Source: Cherax quadricarinatus
Lineage: Eukaryota; Arthropoda; Malacostraca; Decapoda; Parastacidae
DNA length: 64,000 bases
NCBI RefSeq assembly: GCF_038502225.1
Contig: NC_091391.1
Location: forward strand, 2,944,728-3,008,727
Direction of reading: 5' to 3'
A program made the position numbers and the translations under genes. This document shows positions 43,476 through 55,703 of the stretch, one piece after another (positions within the stretch are counted from its first letter, which is position 1; each line of letters opens with the position of its first letter). The notes under the pieces are model-generated. The model was not told where the DNA came from. It worked only from the letters and a program-made list of their open reading frames with translations, and did no database searches.

Positions 43476-45619
43476 CCCAGGAGCTGTAGATCAACACTCA
43501 AGAGGCCCAGGAGCTGTAGATCAACACTCTCAAGTGGCCCAGGAGCTGTAGATCAACACCCTCAAGAGGCCCAGGAGCTGTAGATCAACACTCTCGAGAG
43601 GCCCAGGAGCTGTAGATCAACACCCTCAAGAGGCCCAGGAGCTGTAGATCAACACTCAAGAGGCTCTGGGGCTGTAGATCAACACTCTCAAGAGGCCCAG
43701 GAGCTGTAGATCACTCAAGAGGCTCTGGGGCTGTAGATCAACACTCTCAAGAGGCCCAGGAGCTGTAGATCAACACTCAAGAGGCTCTGGGGCTGTAGAT
43801 CAACACTCTCAAGAGGCCCAGGAGCTGTAGATCAACACTCTCAAGAGGCCCAGGAGCTGTAGATCAACACTCTCAAGAGGCCCAGGAGCTGTAGATGAAC
43901 ACCCTCAAGAGGCCCAGGAGCTGTAGATCAACACTCTCAAGAGGCCCAGGAGCTGTAGATCAACACTCTCAAGAGGCCCAGGAGCTGTAGATCAACACCC
44001 TCAAGAGGCCCAGGAGCTGTAGATCAACACTCTCAAGAGGCCCAGGAGCTGTAGATCAACACCCTCAAGAGGCCCAGGAGCTGTAGATCAACACTCTCAA
44101 GAGGCCCAGGAGCTGTAGATCAACACTCTCAAGAGGCTCTGGGGCTGTAGATCAACACTCAAGAGGCCCAGGAGCTGTAGATCAACACTCTCAAGAGGCC
44201 CAGGAGCTGTAGATCAACACTCTCAAGAGGCCCAGGAGCTGTAGATCAACACTCTCAAGAGGCCCAGGAGCTGTAGATCAACACTCTCAAGAGGCCCAGG
44301 AGCTGTAGATCAACACTCTCAAGAGGCCCAGGAGCTGTAGATCAACACTCAAGAGGCTCTGGGGCTGTAGATCAACACTCTCAAGAGGCCCAGGAGCTGT
44401 AGATCAACACTCTCAAGAGGCTCTGGGGCTGTAGATCAACACCCTCAAGAGGCCCAGGAGCTGTAGATCAACACTCTCAAGAGGCCCAGGAGCTGTAGAT
44501 CAACACTCTCAAGAGGCTCTGGGGCTGTAGATCAACACTCAAGAGGCCCAGGAGCTGTAGATCACTCTCAAGAGGCTCTGGGGCTGTAGATCAACACTCT
44601 CAAGAGGCCCAGGAGCTGTAGATCAACACTCAAGAGGCTCTGGGGCTGTAGATCAACACTCTCAAGAGGCCCAGGAGCTGTAGATCAACACTCTCAAGAG
44701 GCCCAGGAGCTGTAGATCAACACTCAAGAGGCCCAAGAGCTGTAGATGAACACCCTCAAGAGGCCCAGGAGCTGTAGATCAACACTCTCAAGAGGCTCTG
44801 GGGCTGTAGATCAACACCCTCAAGAGGCCCAGGAGCTGTAGATCAACACTCTCAAGAGGCCCAGGAGCTGTAGATCAACACTCAAGAGGCTCTGGGGCTG
44901 TAGATCAACACTCTCAAGAGGCCCAGGAGCTGTAGATCAACACTCAAGAGGCTCTGGGGCTGTAGATCAACACTCTCAAGAGGCCCAGGAGCTGTAGATC
45001 AACACTCAAGAGGCCCAGGAGCTGTAGATCAACACCCTCAAGAGGCCCAGGAGCTGTAGATCAACACTCTCAAGAGGCCCAGGAGCTGTAGATCAACACT
45101 CTCAAGAGGCTCTGGGGCTGTAGATCAACACTCTCAAGAGGCCCAGGAGCTGTAGATCAACTCTCAAGAGGCCCAGGAGCTGTAGATCAACACTCTCAAG
45201 AGGCCCAGGAGCTGTAGATCAACACTCTCAAGAGGCCCAGGAGCTGTAGATCAACACTCTCAAGAGGCCCAGGAGCTGTAGATCAACACTCAAGAGGCTC
45301 TGGGGCTGTAGATCAACACTCTCAAGAGGCCCAGGAGCTGTAGATCAACACTCTCAAGAGGCTCTGGGGCTGTAGATCAACACCCTCAAGAGGCCCAGGA
45401 GCTGTAGATCAACACTCTCAAGAGGCCCAGGAGCTGTAGATCAACACTCTCAAGAGGCTCTGGGGCTGTAGATCAACACTCTCAAGAGGCCCAGGAGCTG
45501 TAGATGAACACCCTCAAGAGGCCCAGGAGCTGTAGATCAACACTCTCAAGAGGCCCAGGAGCTGTAGATCAACACCCTCAAGAGGCCCAGGAGCTGTAGA
45601 TCAACACTCAAGAGGCCCG
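43476..45619. repeat. 32-bp minisatellite with 28-30-bp variants
   Basis: About 69 units with core GGCCCAGGAGCTGTAGATCA followed by ACACTCTCAAGA. A second type reads GGCTCTGGGGCTGTAGATCA, often with a shortened ACACTCAAGA end. The plus-strand TAG and a length not divisible by 3 close the plus frames, so unlike its neighbours this array gives no long frames. Confidence 0.96.
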
Positions 45620-45674
45620 GTGTGAAGGCTTACTCAGCCCTGTAACAACTTCAGACAGTATTACCAAGGCTGGC

Positions 45675-46097
45675 TATTACAACCCAGGAATCCAAATGGC
45701 CTGTTATCCCGGGTGTAATGGGAGCAAAATAAACACAGCAGAAAAAGTTTAGACTTATATTATCCTTCACCAATTTATAACAGCAATATGTACACTATGT
45801 ACAGTGATAAGTATAGTGCACTCCACGGTAAGCAAAGCAGAAATAGAAGCCACAAGATAGCAGACCGTGCTTCAACCAGCTCTAGAATGGGAATGACAAG
45901 GGCAAACAGGAGAGCGGTACCCACATAACCTCTGCGATTGCCAAAACCATCTTATTGGCTGGAACCTGGTCACTAGTTGAACGACGGGGCCCCATCATCA
46001 ACTCTCAGCAACCTGGTTCGCTGGTTGGGGGAGATAGCCTGTAAATGTGGGTGTGTACATGCGCCGAATAAAGGTTACGTACTCTTTGCATGCCACA
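45675..46097 (-). repeat. 3' LTR of copy 1
   Basis: In the sense direction it starts TGTGGCATGC and ends GGGTTGTAATA. It differs from its partner LTR for example near 45857 (AAGATAG versus AACATAG), 45904, 46006, 46048 and 46057. Confidence 0.9.
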
Positions 46098-46108
46098 CCC
46101 CCACCCCG
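46098..46108 (-). other. Polypurine tract of copy 1
   Basis: In the sense direction CGGGGTGGGGG lies directly before the 3' LTR, the expected place for plus-strand DNA priming. Copy 2 has a very similar tract. Confidence 0.65.
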
Positions 46109-46410
46109 AGAAGGCTCAGGATTAGGCTGCCACCTCCCAGTGGTAACCGTGCCGCCATGGCACAAAATAATGGGACCGCCTTTTCTCTCCACCATCCAAC
46201 TCTTAGATAGAGCTCAGCTTTTCTCGTGACAAAAAGCCAAACCCTAAACTCAGAGTGAGACAGCAGTCAGACAGGCTAGCATAGGTCCAAGATACAGGCG
46301 GACGGTAGCCCGCATCCCCTCACTAAAAAAAAAAAACCCACACCAGGGGATAAAAAAAAAAAAGCGTAAAAAGAGGTTACCACAAATAACATCCTAACCT
46401 AAATAAAATA

Positions 46411-49400
46411 TTAGACTCTAGATAAAGAGTCTGCCAACATATTTTCTTTGCCGGCAATATATTTAATGGAAATATTATATGGTTGCAGCCTTAGCGTCCA
46501 GCGCATAAGCCTTGTGTTGTTGTTGTTCTTCATGGCTTGGAGATATACTAGAGGATTGTGATCACTGTAGACTGTGACCACCTGCGATGTCTGGCCCACA
46601 TAAACATCGAGATACTCCAAAGCCAGTACCAGCACGAGGGCTTCTTTTTCAATGGTAGAATAAGCCCTCTGATGTGGCTGGAACTTGGCTGAAAAGTATG
46701 CTACAGGCTGCAACTCCTTGTTCCCGATTTGTAATAGTACTGCCCCAACCCCAGACTCACAAGCATCAACCTGTAATGAAAAAGGTTTGGAGAAGTCTGG
46801 AGACAAGAGAATGGGTGCAGAGCACAATAATCTTTTTGCTTTATTAAAAGCAGTGTTACAGTCTGACGTCCAATTAAAGGGAACTTTGTGACTGGTAAGA
46901 GAGGTAAGAGGGGCTACAATATCTGAGAAATTCTTACAGAATCTCCTGTAAAATCCTATCATGCCTAGGAAATGTTGGAGATTTCCTATCATGAGGAACT
47001 GGATAATCTTTAATAGAAAGAACTTTAGCAAGTTTAGGTGCAACTTTACCACTACCTACTTCATGGCCTAGAAAAGTGACAGTGGCCTGGCCAAAGGAAG
47101 ATTTAGATAAATTAACTGTTAAATGGGAACTCTTAAAGGTCTCAAACAGAGCCTTAAGTCTAAGTAGGTGTTGATCCCAAGTATCAGACACCACAACAAT
47201 ATCATCTAGGTACGCTGCCGTGCCTTCAAGTCCTTTAATAGCCTTATGGATAAGTTTCTGGAATGAAGAGGGGGAATTTTTCATTCCGAAGGGGGTAACT
47301 GTATTGATAATGACCTCCTGGAATTACGAAGGCAGAGATTTCCTTCGCCTTATCCGTTAAAGGTACCTGATAGTAACCTTTAAGGAGATCTAACTTGGAC
47401 ACAAAAGTAGCCTTACCCACAAAGTCAATTACGTCATCCAGACGAGGAAGAGGGTAAGCATCTGTAATTGTGACCTCGTTCACTTTACGGTAGTCTGTAC
47501 ACATACGAAACCCTCCATCAGCCTTCTTCACAAGGATGCACGGTGAAGCCCATGGACTAGATGACTCCTCCACTAAACCATGCTTTAACAAAAATTCTAC
47601 TTCCTGCTTAAGTAGCCTTTGCTTTTCAGGATTAGCTCTGTAGGGGGAGAGTTTAATTGGTTTAGAGTTTCCCACATCTACAACATGATAACCTAACGTA
47701 CATTTTTTCGGCACATCCGAAAAAATATTAGGATGACTGTAGAAGCTCCGTTAAATTTGTTGCTCGAGTTTCAGATAATCCATCCATTAAAGGTCTAGGA
47801 TCCTTGAGGACAGAATTTGAAAGTTTAATATTAATTTCAGAGATAGAGTGCAAAGAGTCAGAGTCGTCCTCAGAGGTAGAGGACAGAGTCATTACTGCGA
47901 CTATCTGGTGTATGGAAAGATTTCAGTTGATTGATGTGGTAAATTTTAGTTTGAGGTCTTATCAATGGGAGCTACCACATAATTTACATCAGATAATCTA
48001 CTTACAATCTGCATAGGTCCCGTAAATCTAGCTTTCAAGGTGTGGCCAGGTATAGGTTCCTGCACCAACACCTTGTCTCCTGGATGGAAGGAGTGGAATT
48101 GTGCACTTCTGTCATACCTCTGTTTCATCTTGCTTTGAGCTGTCTTTAGGTTAGGCTTGGCTAACTGACGTGCCACCTGCAACCTTGAAGACGGGTTGTA
48201 GAGTGTTGAGCTAACGTCTTCTCCCATCCATCCTTCTTTGAGCACCCGAAGAGGACCTCGTACATTGTGCCCAAAGATCAGCTCAAAAGGACTATACCCT
48301 TTAGACTCTTGCACCGTTTCTCGTACTGAGAACAGCAACAAAGGTAGTGATTCATCCCAGTCTGTAGGAAAGTGCATGCAAAAACTTCTCATCATTGTTT
48401 TTAATGTCTGGTGGAATCTTTCCAAGGCGCCTTGGGACTGAGGATGATAGGCAGTGGATAAGTTGTGGATTATCCCTAACCTAGTTAATACTTCCCTAAA
48501 TGCTTTGGCAGTAAAGTTAGTACCTTGATCACTTTGAATAGTTTTAGGAATGCCAAAACAAGAAATGAATTTTGTTAAAGCTTTGAGAATAGCTTTAGTA
48601 TTAATACTACGCATGGGAATTGCTTCAGGATATCTGGTTACTTTATCCATAATCGTAAATAAATATTGATTTCCAGACTTTGACCTAGGTAGTGGACCTA
48701 CACAATCTATAATTAAATTTGCAAAAGGTTCTCCATCAGCAGGTATAGGTTGGAGAGGTGCAGGTTTAATGGAATGTCCAGGTTTCCCTACTTGCTGACA
48801 TTCTCGGCAACACCTAATATGATTCTTCACATCTTTCTTTAATTTTGGCCAATAAAATTCTTTTGTGATTCTATACAAGGTTTTTGTAATTCCTAAGTGA
48901 CCTCCTAATGATGTATTATGAGCTATATTTAATATTTGAGGTCTATACTTTGTTGGAACCACTAACCTGTCATACAATTCCCGGCCCTCTATCTCCTTAC
49001 CAGTCTCAGTGCAGATCAAATAATCGTTTTTAACTTCATACTTGACCGGATGACCCAAAGAGGATTTACCCATGGCTGCCTCAAAAGCGAATTTTAAAGA
49101 AGGGTCCTTTCGTTGTTCCTCCCGGAAGGACAGTCCCTCGGGCATGGAAACAGAGACATCTGGCAATCCTGCAACCTGGGAATAGGAAGGCTAGATCGGG
49201 GTCTGTTCACTTGATCTACGAGGCTCTGGCCAGTTTTCCTCGTAAAACAATGTGGCTATTCCGAGATCGGAGTCGTCCAAGGATAGGTCAACGTTCTCTC
49301 CAGACAACCCTTGGGATGTTGCCCGAGTTATGGCCAACACCGGAGAAGAATTAATCATTATAGGTTCAGGACACGAACTAACAGTAGTAATGTTATTACC

Positions 49401-50993
49401 CAGTAATAACATGGCATCTTTCATGGGGAATCCTTTTGAGACACCTACAGTCAAGTACCCAGTGTAATATTTGCACTGTACATAAATTTTATGCAAAGGA
49501 ACAGAATATATAGCTCCTCCAAATGCTTCCAATAAAACAGAGGAATTCAAAGAAGTATTCTCTGAAAGGGGTAATATTCCCTCTTACAAGTGAGCAATAT
49601 GCTCCAGTATCTCTAAAGGTCTTTACTTTAGTTGTTTCTGAGTTTTCCTGAAGGGAAATAAGACTTTTTCAATAATAAGGGGCCATACCTTTTTCTACTT
49701 CTCTAGGGGACATGTTACTAGGGATATTAGAGATTTTCCCAATGGGTTGGGGTTTATGGGGGCAGTTGGGACTGATGTGACCTACTTTATTGCACCTGAA
49801 GCAGACGACAGGCTTGCCCTTTACTCCCTGTTGACGTTGCAAATGGTGTCGTTCTGGCTGGTGTCTCTGGATACTGTTGTCGAGATGCACCATGAGTAGT
49901 TTGCCTCTCCGCAGGTGGACCATATGTTGAGAAGCGTGGCTCACCAGGTGACTTGGTTGGCTGACGTAGACGTTCTCCCTCCGGCTGGCATTTCATTCTC
50001 CAAGGTTGACGATCTCTGCTCATGCCTGGCTGTTGAAAAGAGACGGGACCGCTCGGACAAGGAGCGGTTAGTTTCGAAGGTATCAGCCAACCTGGCTGCC
50101 TCCAATGCAGTGGTTAAGTCACGATCCTGCAGAAAGACTCGAACCTCTGGTCCCACAGACTCCAGCAGGTTATCAATCAGAATAAGCTGTACCAGCTCCT
50201 CAAAGGAAGAGACACCACTTGCTTTATACCAGCTGGTAAAAGCTTTGGTTTGCTGTCTCACAAAGTCCACTAGGGATTGACCAAGCTGTTGTCTGCCCAA
50301 TTTAAAAAGCTTACGGTATTTGGCTGGGATACATGTATATGCTCCCAACACTGTGGTCTTCACTACTTTATAATCAGAAAATTCAGCGTCATTTAATGCT
50401 GACGTAAATTCCTGTGCCTTACCCGATAATGCTGTATGAACCAACGATGCCCAATGCTGTTCCGGCCACCTCAAGGCTCGAGCCTGATTTTCGAAGCTTT
50501 CGAAAAATTGCTCTGGTTCGGCCTCATTGAAGCGGGGAACAAGCTGTACTGCTTTCTGTAAACTAAAATTATTTACAGCATGCGAAAACTGCCTCCTTTC
50601 TCTTTCCCTATCAAATTCTTCCCTTGCGAATGCTCTCTGTTCCCTAGTTTGCTCAAGATTGATTTTTGCCAGCTCAAGTGCCAACGACGCTGATTCACCT
50701 TGAGACAACCCAGCTGCACTATACTGACCATTTTGCTCCGTAGGTGTATCATCTTCCTCCTGCGAGAACATAGTAGTTTTTGCCCTAGCTCCCGTAGAGG
50801 GAGGAGTCTGATGTGCCATCTCTTCTTCTATAAGTTTGTCAGCAATCAGTGAACGCAGTTGCGCAGCTGTGAGAGTGCGTTTGTATTTAATGCCAATGGA
50901 ACGAGCAATTTTCCAACAACGCTGTAGTGACAATTTAGGTAGGTTATGCAAAGTATATGCCGACACCAGACGTCTGACTCGTCTAGGTGGCAT
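46411..50993 (-). pseudogene. Gag-Pol pseudogene of copy 1
   Basis: The sense order and motifs match copy 2. The Gag frame (49941-50993) starts MPPRRVRRLV. The zinc-knuckle piece (49669-49944) has CFRCNKVGHISPNC. The protease piece (49191-49550) keeps LLLGNNI. The integrase piece (47946-49166) has an HHCC finger and IIDC, SDQG and ALE blocks. The RT piece (47244-47714) has CTDYRKVNE and SKLDLLKGYYQ. A further RT piece (46934-47284) has YLDD, and RNase H follows (46411-47052). Breaks relative to copy 2 are 2-nt losses near 50041, 49866, 49580, 47935, 47897, 47733, 47304 and 46977, a Cys-to-stop change near 49675 and a Lys-to-stop change near 49193. The element cannot make the full protein as read here. 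Confidence 0.9.
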
Positions 50994-51399
50994 AAGTTAT
51001 TCGCTATGCACAGTACGATTGCAGAATACCCCAACGTAACACGTAAATTTGCAGAACACGCTTAGCTATGCACAGTACGATTGTAGAATACGCATACAAG
51101 CAAAGCTGACTGCAAAATTCTCCACACCGAACAGGCTAGTAACAACTGACACGCAAAATTTGTAAAGCAATGCCAGACAGCTACACTGTTCTAGAAGATT
51201 GACCGTAGCGAAGCGAGCACACCGAACAAGCTAGTAGTAAGCTAGTAGCGAGTTGTTGAACGATCACACAATAGCAAGGCTGACCATAAAGCAACTGACA
51301 CGCAAAATTTTTAAAGCAATGCCAGTCAGCAAGCTGCACAATGTTCCTGCTACGAGCTTCACCCTAAACTCAACCGTTTCTCTAAGTCCAGCTCCAGCT

Positions 51400-51416
51400 C
51401 TCGGACAGGCTACCCA
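51400..51416 (-). other. Primer-binding site of copy 1
   Basis: Immediately inside the 5' LTR the sense strand reads TGGGTAGCCTGTCCGAG. It begins with TGG, complementary to a tRNA CCA end, and is identical in copy 2. I do not assign the tRNA. Confidence 0.55.
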
Positions 51417-51839
51417 TATTACAACCCAGGAATCCAAATGGCCTGTTATCCCGGGTGTAATGGGAGCAAAATAAACACAGCAGAAAAAGTTTAGACTTAT
51501 ATTATCCTTCACCAATTTATAACAGCAATATGTACACTATGTACAGTGATAAGTATAGTGCACTCCACGGTAAGCAAAGCAGAAATAGAAGCCACAACAT
51601 AGCAGACCGTGCTTCAACCAGCTCTAGAATGGGAATGACAAGGGCAGACAGGAGAGCGGTACCCACATAACCTCTGCGATTGCCAAAACCATCTTATTGG
51701 CTGGAACCTGGTCACTAGTTGAACGACGGGGCCCCATCATCAACTCTTAGCAACCTGGTTCGCTGGTTGGGGGAGATAGCCTGTAAATGAGGGTGTGTCC
51801 ATGCGCCGAATAAAGGTTACGTACTCTTTGCATGCCACA
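51417..51839 (-). repeat. 5' LTR of copy 1
   Basis: Partner of 45675-46097. The 50-bp minisatellite begins one base after its end. Confidence 0.9.
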
Positions 51840-54809
51840 CTGTCTACCAACCTACTACCACAGGACGGTAGTACCTCCCTGGGTGGTTGCTGTCTACCAA
51901 CCTACTACCACAAGACGGTAGTACCTCCCTGGGTGGTTGCTGTCTACCAACCTACTACCACAGGACGGTAGTACCTCCCTGGGTGGTTGCTGTCTACCAA
52001 CCTACTACCACAGGACGGTAGTACCTCCCTGGGCGGTTGCTGTCTACCAACCTTCTTCCACAGGATGGTAGTACCTCCCTGGGTGGTTGCTGTCTACCAA
52101 CCTACTACCACAGGACGGCAGCACCTCCCTGGGCGGTTGCTGTCTACCAACCTACTACCATAGGACGGTAGCACCTCCCTGGGTGGTTGTTGTCTACCAA
52201 CCTACTACCACAGGACGGTAGTACCTCCCTGGGTGGTTGTTGTCTACCAACCTACTACTACAGGACGGTAGTGCCTCCCTGGGTGGTTGTTGTCTACCAA
52301 CCTACTACCGCAGGACGGTAGTACCTCCCTGGGTGGTTGCTGTCTACCAACCTACTACCACAGGACGGTAGTATCTCCCTGGGTGGTTGCTGTCTACCAA
52401 CCTGCTACCACAGGACGGTAGTACCTCCCTGGGTGGTTGTTGTCTACCAACCTACTACCACAGGACGGTAATACCTCCCTGGGTGGTTGCTGTCTACCAA
52501 CCTACTACCACAGGACGGTAGTACCTCCCTGGGTGGTTGTTGTCTACCAACCTACTACCACAGGACGGTAGTACCTCCCTGGGTGGTTTCTGTTTACCAA
52601 CCTACTACCACAGGACGGTAGTACCTCCCTGGGTGGTTGTTGTCTACCAACCTACTACCACAGGACGGTAGTACCTCCCTGGGTGGTTGTTGTCTACCAA
52701 CCTACTACCACAGGACGGTAGTACCTCCCTGGGTGGTTTCTGTTTACCAACCTACTACCACAGGACGGTAGTACCTCCCTGGGTGGTTTCTGTTTACCAA
52801 CCTACTACCACAGGACGGTAGTACCTCCCTGGGTGGTTTCTGTTTACCAACCTACTACCACAGGACGGTAGTACCTCCTTGGGTGGTTGCTGTTTACCAA
52901 CCTACTACCACAGGACGGTAGTACCTCCCTGGGTGGTTGCTGTTTACCAACCTACTACCACAGGACGGTAGTACCTCCCTGGGTGGTTGCTGTTTACCAA
53001 CCTACTACCACAGGACGGTAGTACCTCCCTGGGTGGTTTCTGTTTACCAACCTACTACCACAGGACGGTAGTACCTCCCTGGGTGGTTTCTGTTTACCAA
53101 CCTACTACCACAGGACGGTAGTACCTCCCTGGGTGGTTTCTGTTTACCAACCTACTACCACAGGACGGTAGTACCTCCCTGGGCCGTTGCTGTTTACCAA
53201 CCTACTACCACAGGACGGTAGTACCTCCCTGGGTGGTTGTTGTCTACCAACCTACTACCACAGGACGGTAGTACCTCCCTGGGTGGTTGCTATCTACCAA
53301 CCTACTACCACAGGACGGTAGTACCTCCCTGGGTGGTTGTTGTCTACCAACCTACTACCAGAGGACGGTAGTGCCTCCCTGGGTGGTTGTTGTCTACCAA
53401 CCTACTACCGCAGGACGGTAGTACCTCCCTGGGTGGTTGCTGTCTACCAACCTACTACCACAGGACGGTAGTATCTCCCTGGGTGGTTGCTGTCTACCAA
53501 CCTGCTACCACAGGACGGTAGTACCTCCCTGGGTGGTTGTTGTCTACCAACCTACTACCACAGGACGGTAATACCTCCCTGGGTGGTTGCTGTCTACCAA
53601 CCTACTACCACAGGACGGTAGTACCTCCCTGGGTGGTTGTTGTCTACCAACCTACTACCACAGGACCGTAGTACCTCCCTGGGTGGTTTCTGTTTACCAA
53701 CCTACTACCACAGGACGGTAGTACCTCCCTGGGTGGTTGTTGTCTACCAACCTACTACCACAGGACGGTAGTGCCTCCCTGGGTGGTTGTTGTCTACCAA
53801 CCTACTACCACAGGACGGTAGTACCTCCCTGGGTGGTTGTTGTCTACCAACCTACTACCACAGGACGGTAGTACCTCCCTGGGTGGTTTCTGTTTACCAA
53901 CCTACTACCACAGGACGGTAGTACCTCCCTGGGTGGTTTCTGTTTACCAACCTACTACCACAGGACGGTAGTACCTCCCTGGGTGGTTGTTGTCTACCAA
54001 CCTACTACCACAGGACGGTAGTACCTCCTTGGGTGGTTGCTGTTCACCAACCTACTTCCACAGGACGGTAGTACCTCCTTGGGTGGTTGCTGTTCACCAA
54101 CTTACTACCACAGGACGGTAGTACCTCCTTGGGTGGTTGCTGTTCACCAACTTACTACCACAGGACGGTAGTACCTCCCTGGGTGGTTGCTGTTCACCAA
54201 CTTACTACCACAGGACGGTAGTACCTCCCTGGGTGGTTGCTGTTTACCAACCTACTACCACAGGACGGTAGTACCTCCCTGGGTGGTTGCTGTTTACCAA
54301 CCTACTACCACAGGACGGTAGTACCTCCTTGGGTGGTTGCTGTTTACCAACCTACTACCACAGGACGGTAGTACCTCCCTGGGTGGTTGCTGTTTACCAA
54401 CCTACTACCACAGGACGGTAGTACCTCCCTGGGTGGTTGCTTTTTACCAACCTACTACCACAGGACGGTAGTACCTCCCTGGGTGGTTTCTGTTTACCAA
54501 CCTACTACCACAGGACGGTAGTACCTCCCTGGGTGGTTTCTGTTTACCAACCTACTACCACAGGACGGTAGTACCTCCCTGGGTGGTTTCTGTTTACCAA
54601 CCTACTACCACAGGACGGTAGTACCTCCCTGGGCCGTTGCTGTTTACCAACCTACTACCACAGGACGGTAGTACCTCCCTGGGTGGTTGTTGTCTACCAA
54701 CCTACTACCACAGGACGGTAGTACCTCCCTGGGTGGTTGCTATCTACCAACCTACTTCCACAGGACCGTAGTACCTCCCTGGGTGGTTTCTGTTTACCAA
54801 CCTACTACC
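51840..54809. repeat. 50-bp minisatellite with a hairpin in each unit
   Basis: About 59 units in near-perfect 50-bp register with core CCAACCTACTACCACAGGAC followed by GGTAGTACCTCCCTGGGTGG. The linker varies among TTGCTGTCTA, TTGTTGTCTA, TTTCTGTTTA, TTGCTGTTTA and TTGCTGTTCA. Most units can form a 7-bp stem TACTACC/GGTAGTA with a 7-nt loop. Blocks of units are duplicated at offsets of 1100 and 1450 bp. Confidence 0.97.
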
Positions 54810-55395
54810 TAGGTCTTACCAAAATATTTCCCTTAATTTAACAATACTTCTGCATCCCTAGTTTTACATCTGTCTTCATTTTGCTCTTAGCTGTCAAGGC
54901 CATTTGGTCCACTTTCTCAACTTGGTAATCTCACCCCAAGTCGTTTTTAGTTATTTTCACTTAAATTCACAGATTAAACCTCACCCACTCTCTCATTGGC
55001 TTTCTCTTTTGCACTCTTTTATCACTGTTTAAACCCTTTTCCCACTACATATGCCACTACATTAAAATTTCTCAAAAGCTAACTTTTTCTCCCTCGTCAC
55101 CTATTCCTCATCATTCCACCAGTGACTTCTCTTTCCATAAGTACCCACTCTCCTATACCCATATAATACTGCTGCACAATCTAGCACTGTACCCAATCCT
55201 CTTCGACCTCATCATTACCTCTGCTCGTCTTATCCCACTTCTCGTCCACTTGTTACTTACATCTTACCGTATCTTCTTTAATTTGCTAAGTTTCACTTCA
55301 TTCTTACCCACTGATGTCATTCTCTCTGTACTCCATCTACCACTCGCCGTAGCTAACACTAAATAATGACATAACGCACATTATAAATATATATA

Positions 55396-55396
<1 letters not shown>
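54810..55396. other. Pyrimidine-rich unassigned sequence
   Basis: C/T-rich, non-repetitive sequence without long open frames. Nothing recognised. Confidence 0.4.

Positions 55397-55484
<88 letters not shown>
55397..55484. repeat. (GT)n microsatellite
   Basis: About 88 bp of GT. Confidence 0.97.
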
Positions 55485-55489
<5 letters not shown>

Positions 55490-55590
55490 GGAAAAAGTTT
55501 TTAAAGTATTCAAATATATTATTTATTTTTTTATATGTGTAAATAATGACTCCTGGAACACGTAGGTGGCAGTATGTGATGAAGGATGTG

Positions 55591-55591
<1 letters not shown>

Positions 55592-55658
<67 letters not shown>

Positions 55659-55703
55659 CAGAGAGAGAGAGAGAGGCAGATAGAGAGAGAGAGTGAGAGA
55701 GAT
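55592..55703. repeat. (GA)n microsatellite, left of a LINE insertion
   Basis: GA dinucleotides with GGCAGA and ATAGA interruptions. The LINE begins at its right edge, and a further GA tract follows that element's poly(A). Confidence 0.95.

Larger units (their letters stand above)
45675..51839 (-). mobile_element. LTR retrotransposon copy 1 (Gmr1-like, decayed)
   Basis: A full-length minus-strand element with 423-bp LTRs at 45675-46097 and 51417-51839. Internal order in the sense direction: primer-binding site, Gag, zinc knuckle, protease, integrase, RT, RNase H, polypurine tract. The two LTRs differ at about five to six sites by eye, several more than in copy 2, so this is the older insertion. 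No clear target-site duplication is visible at the chosen ends. The right flank is the 50-bp array. Confidence 0.9.
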
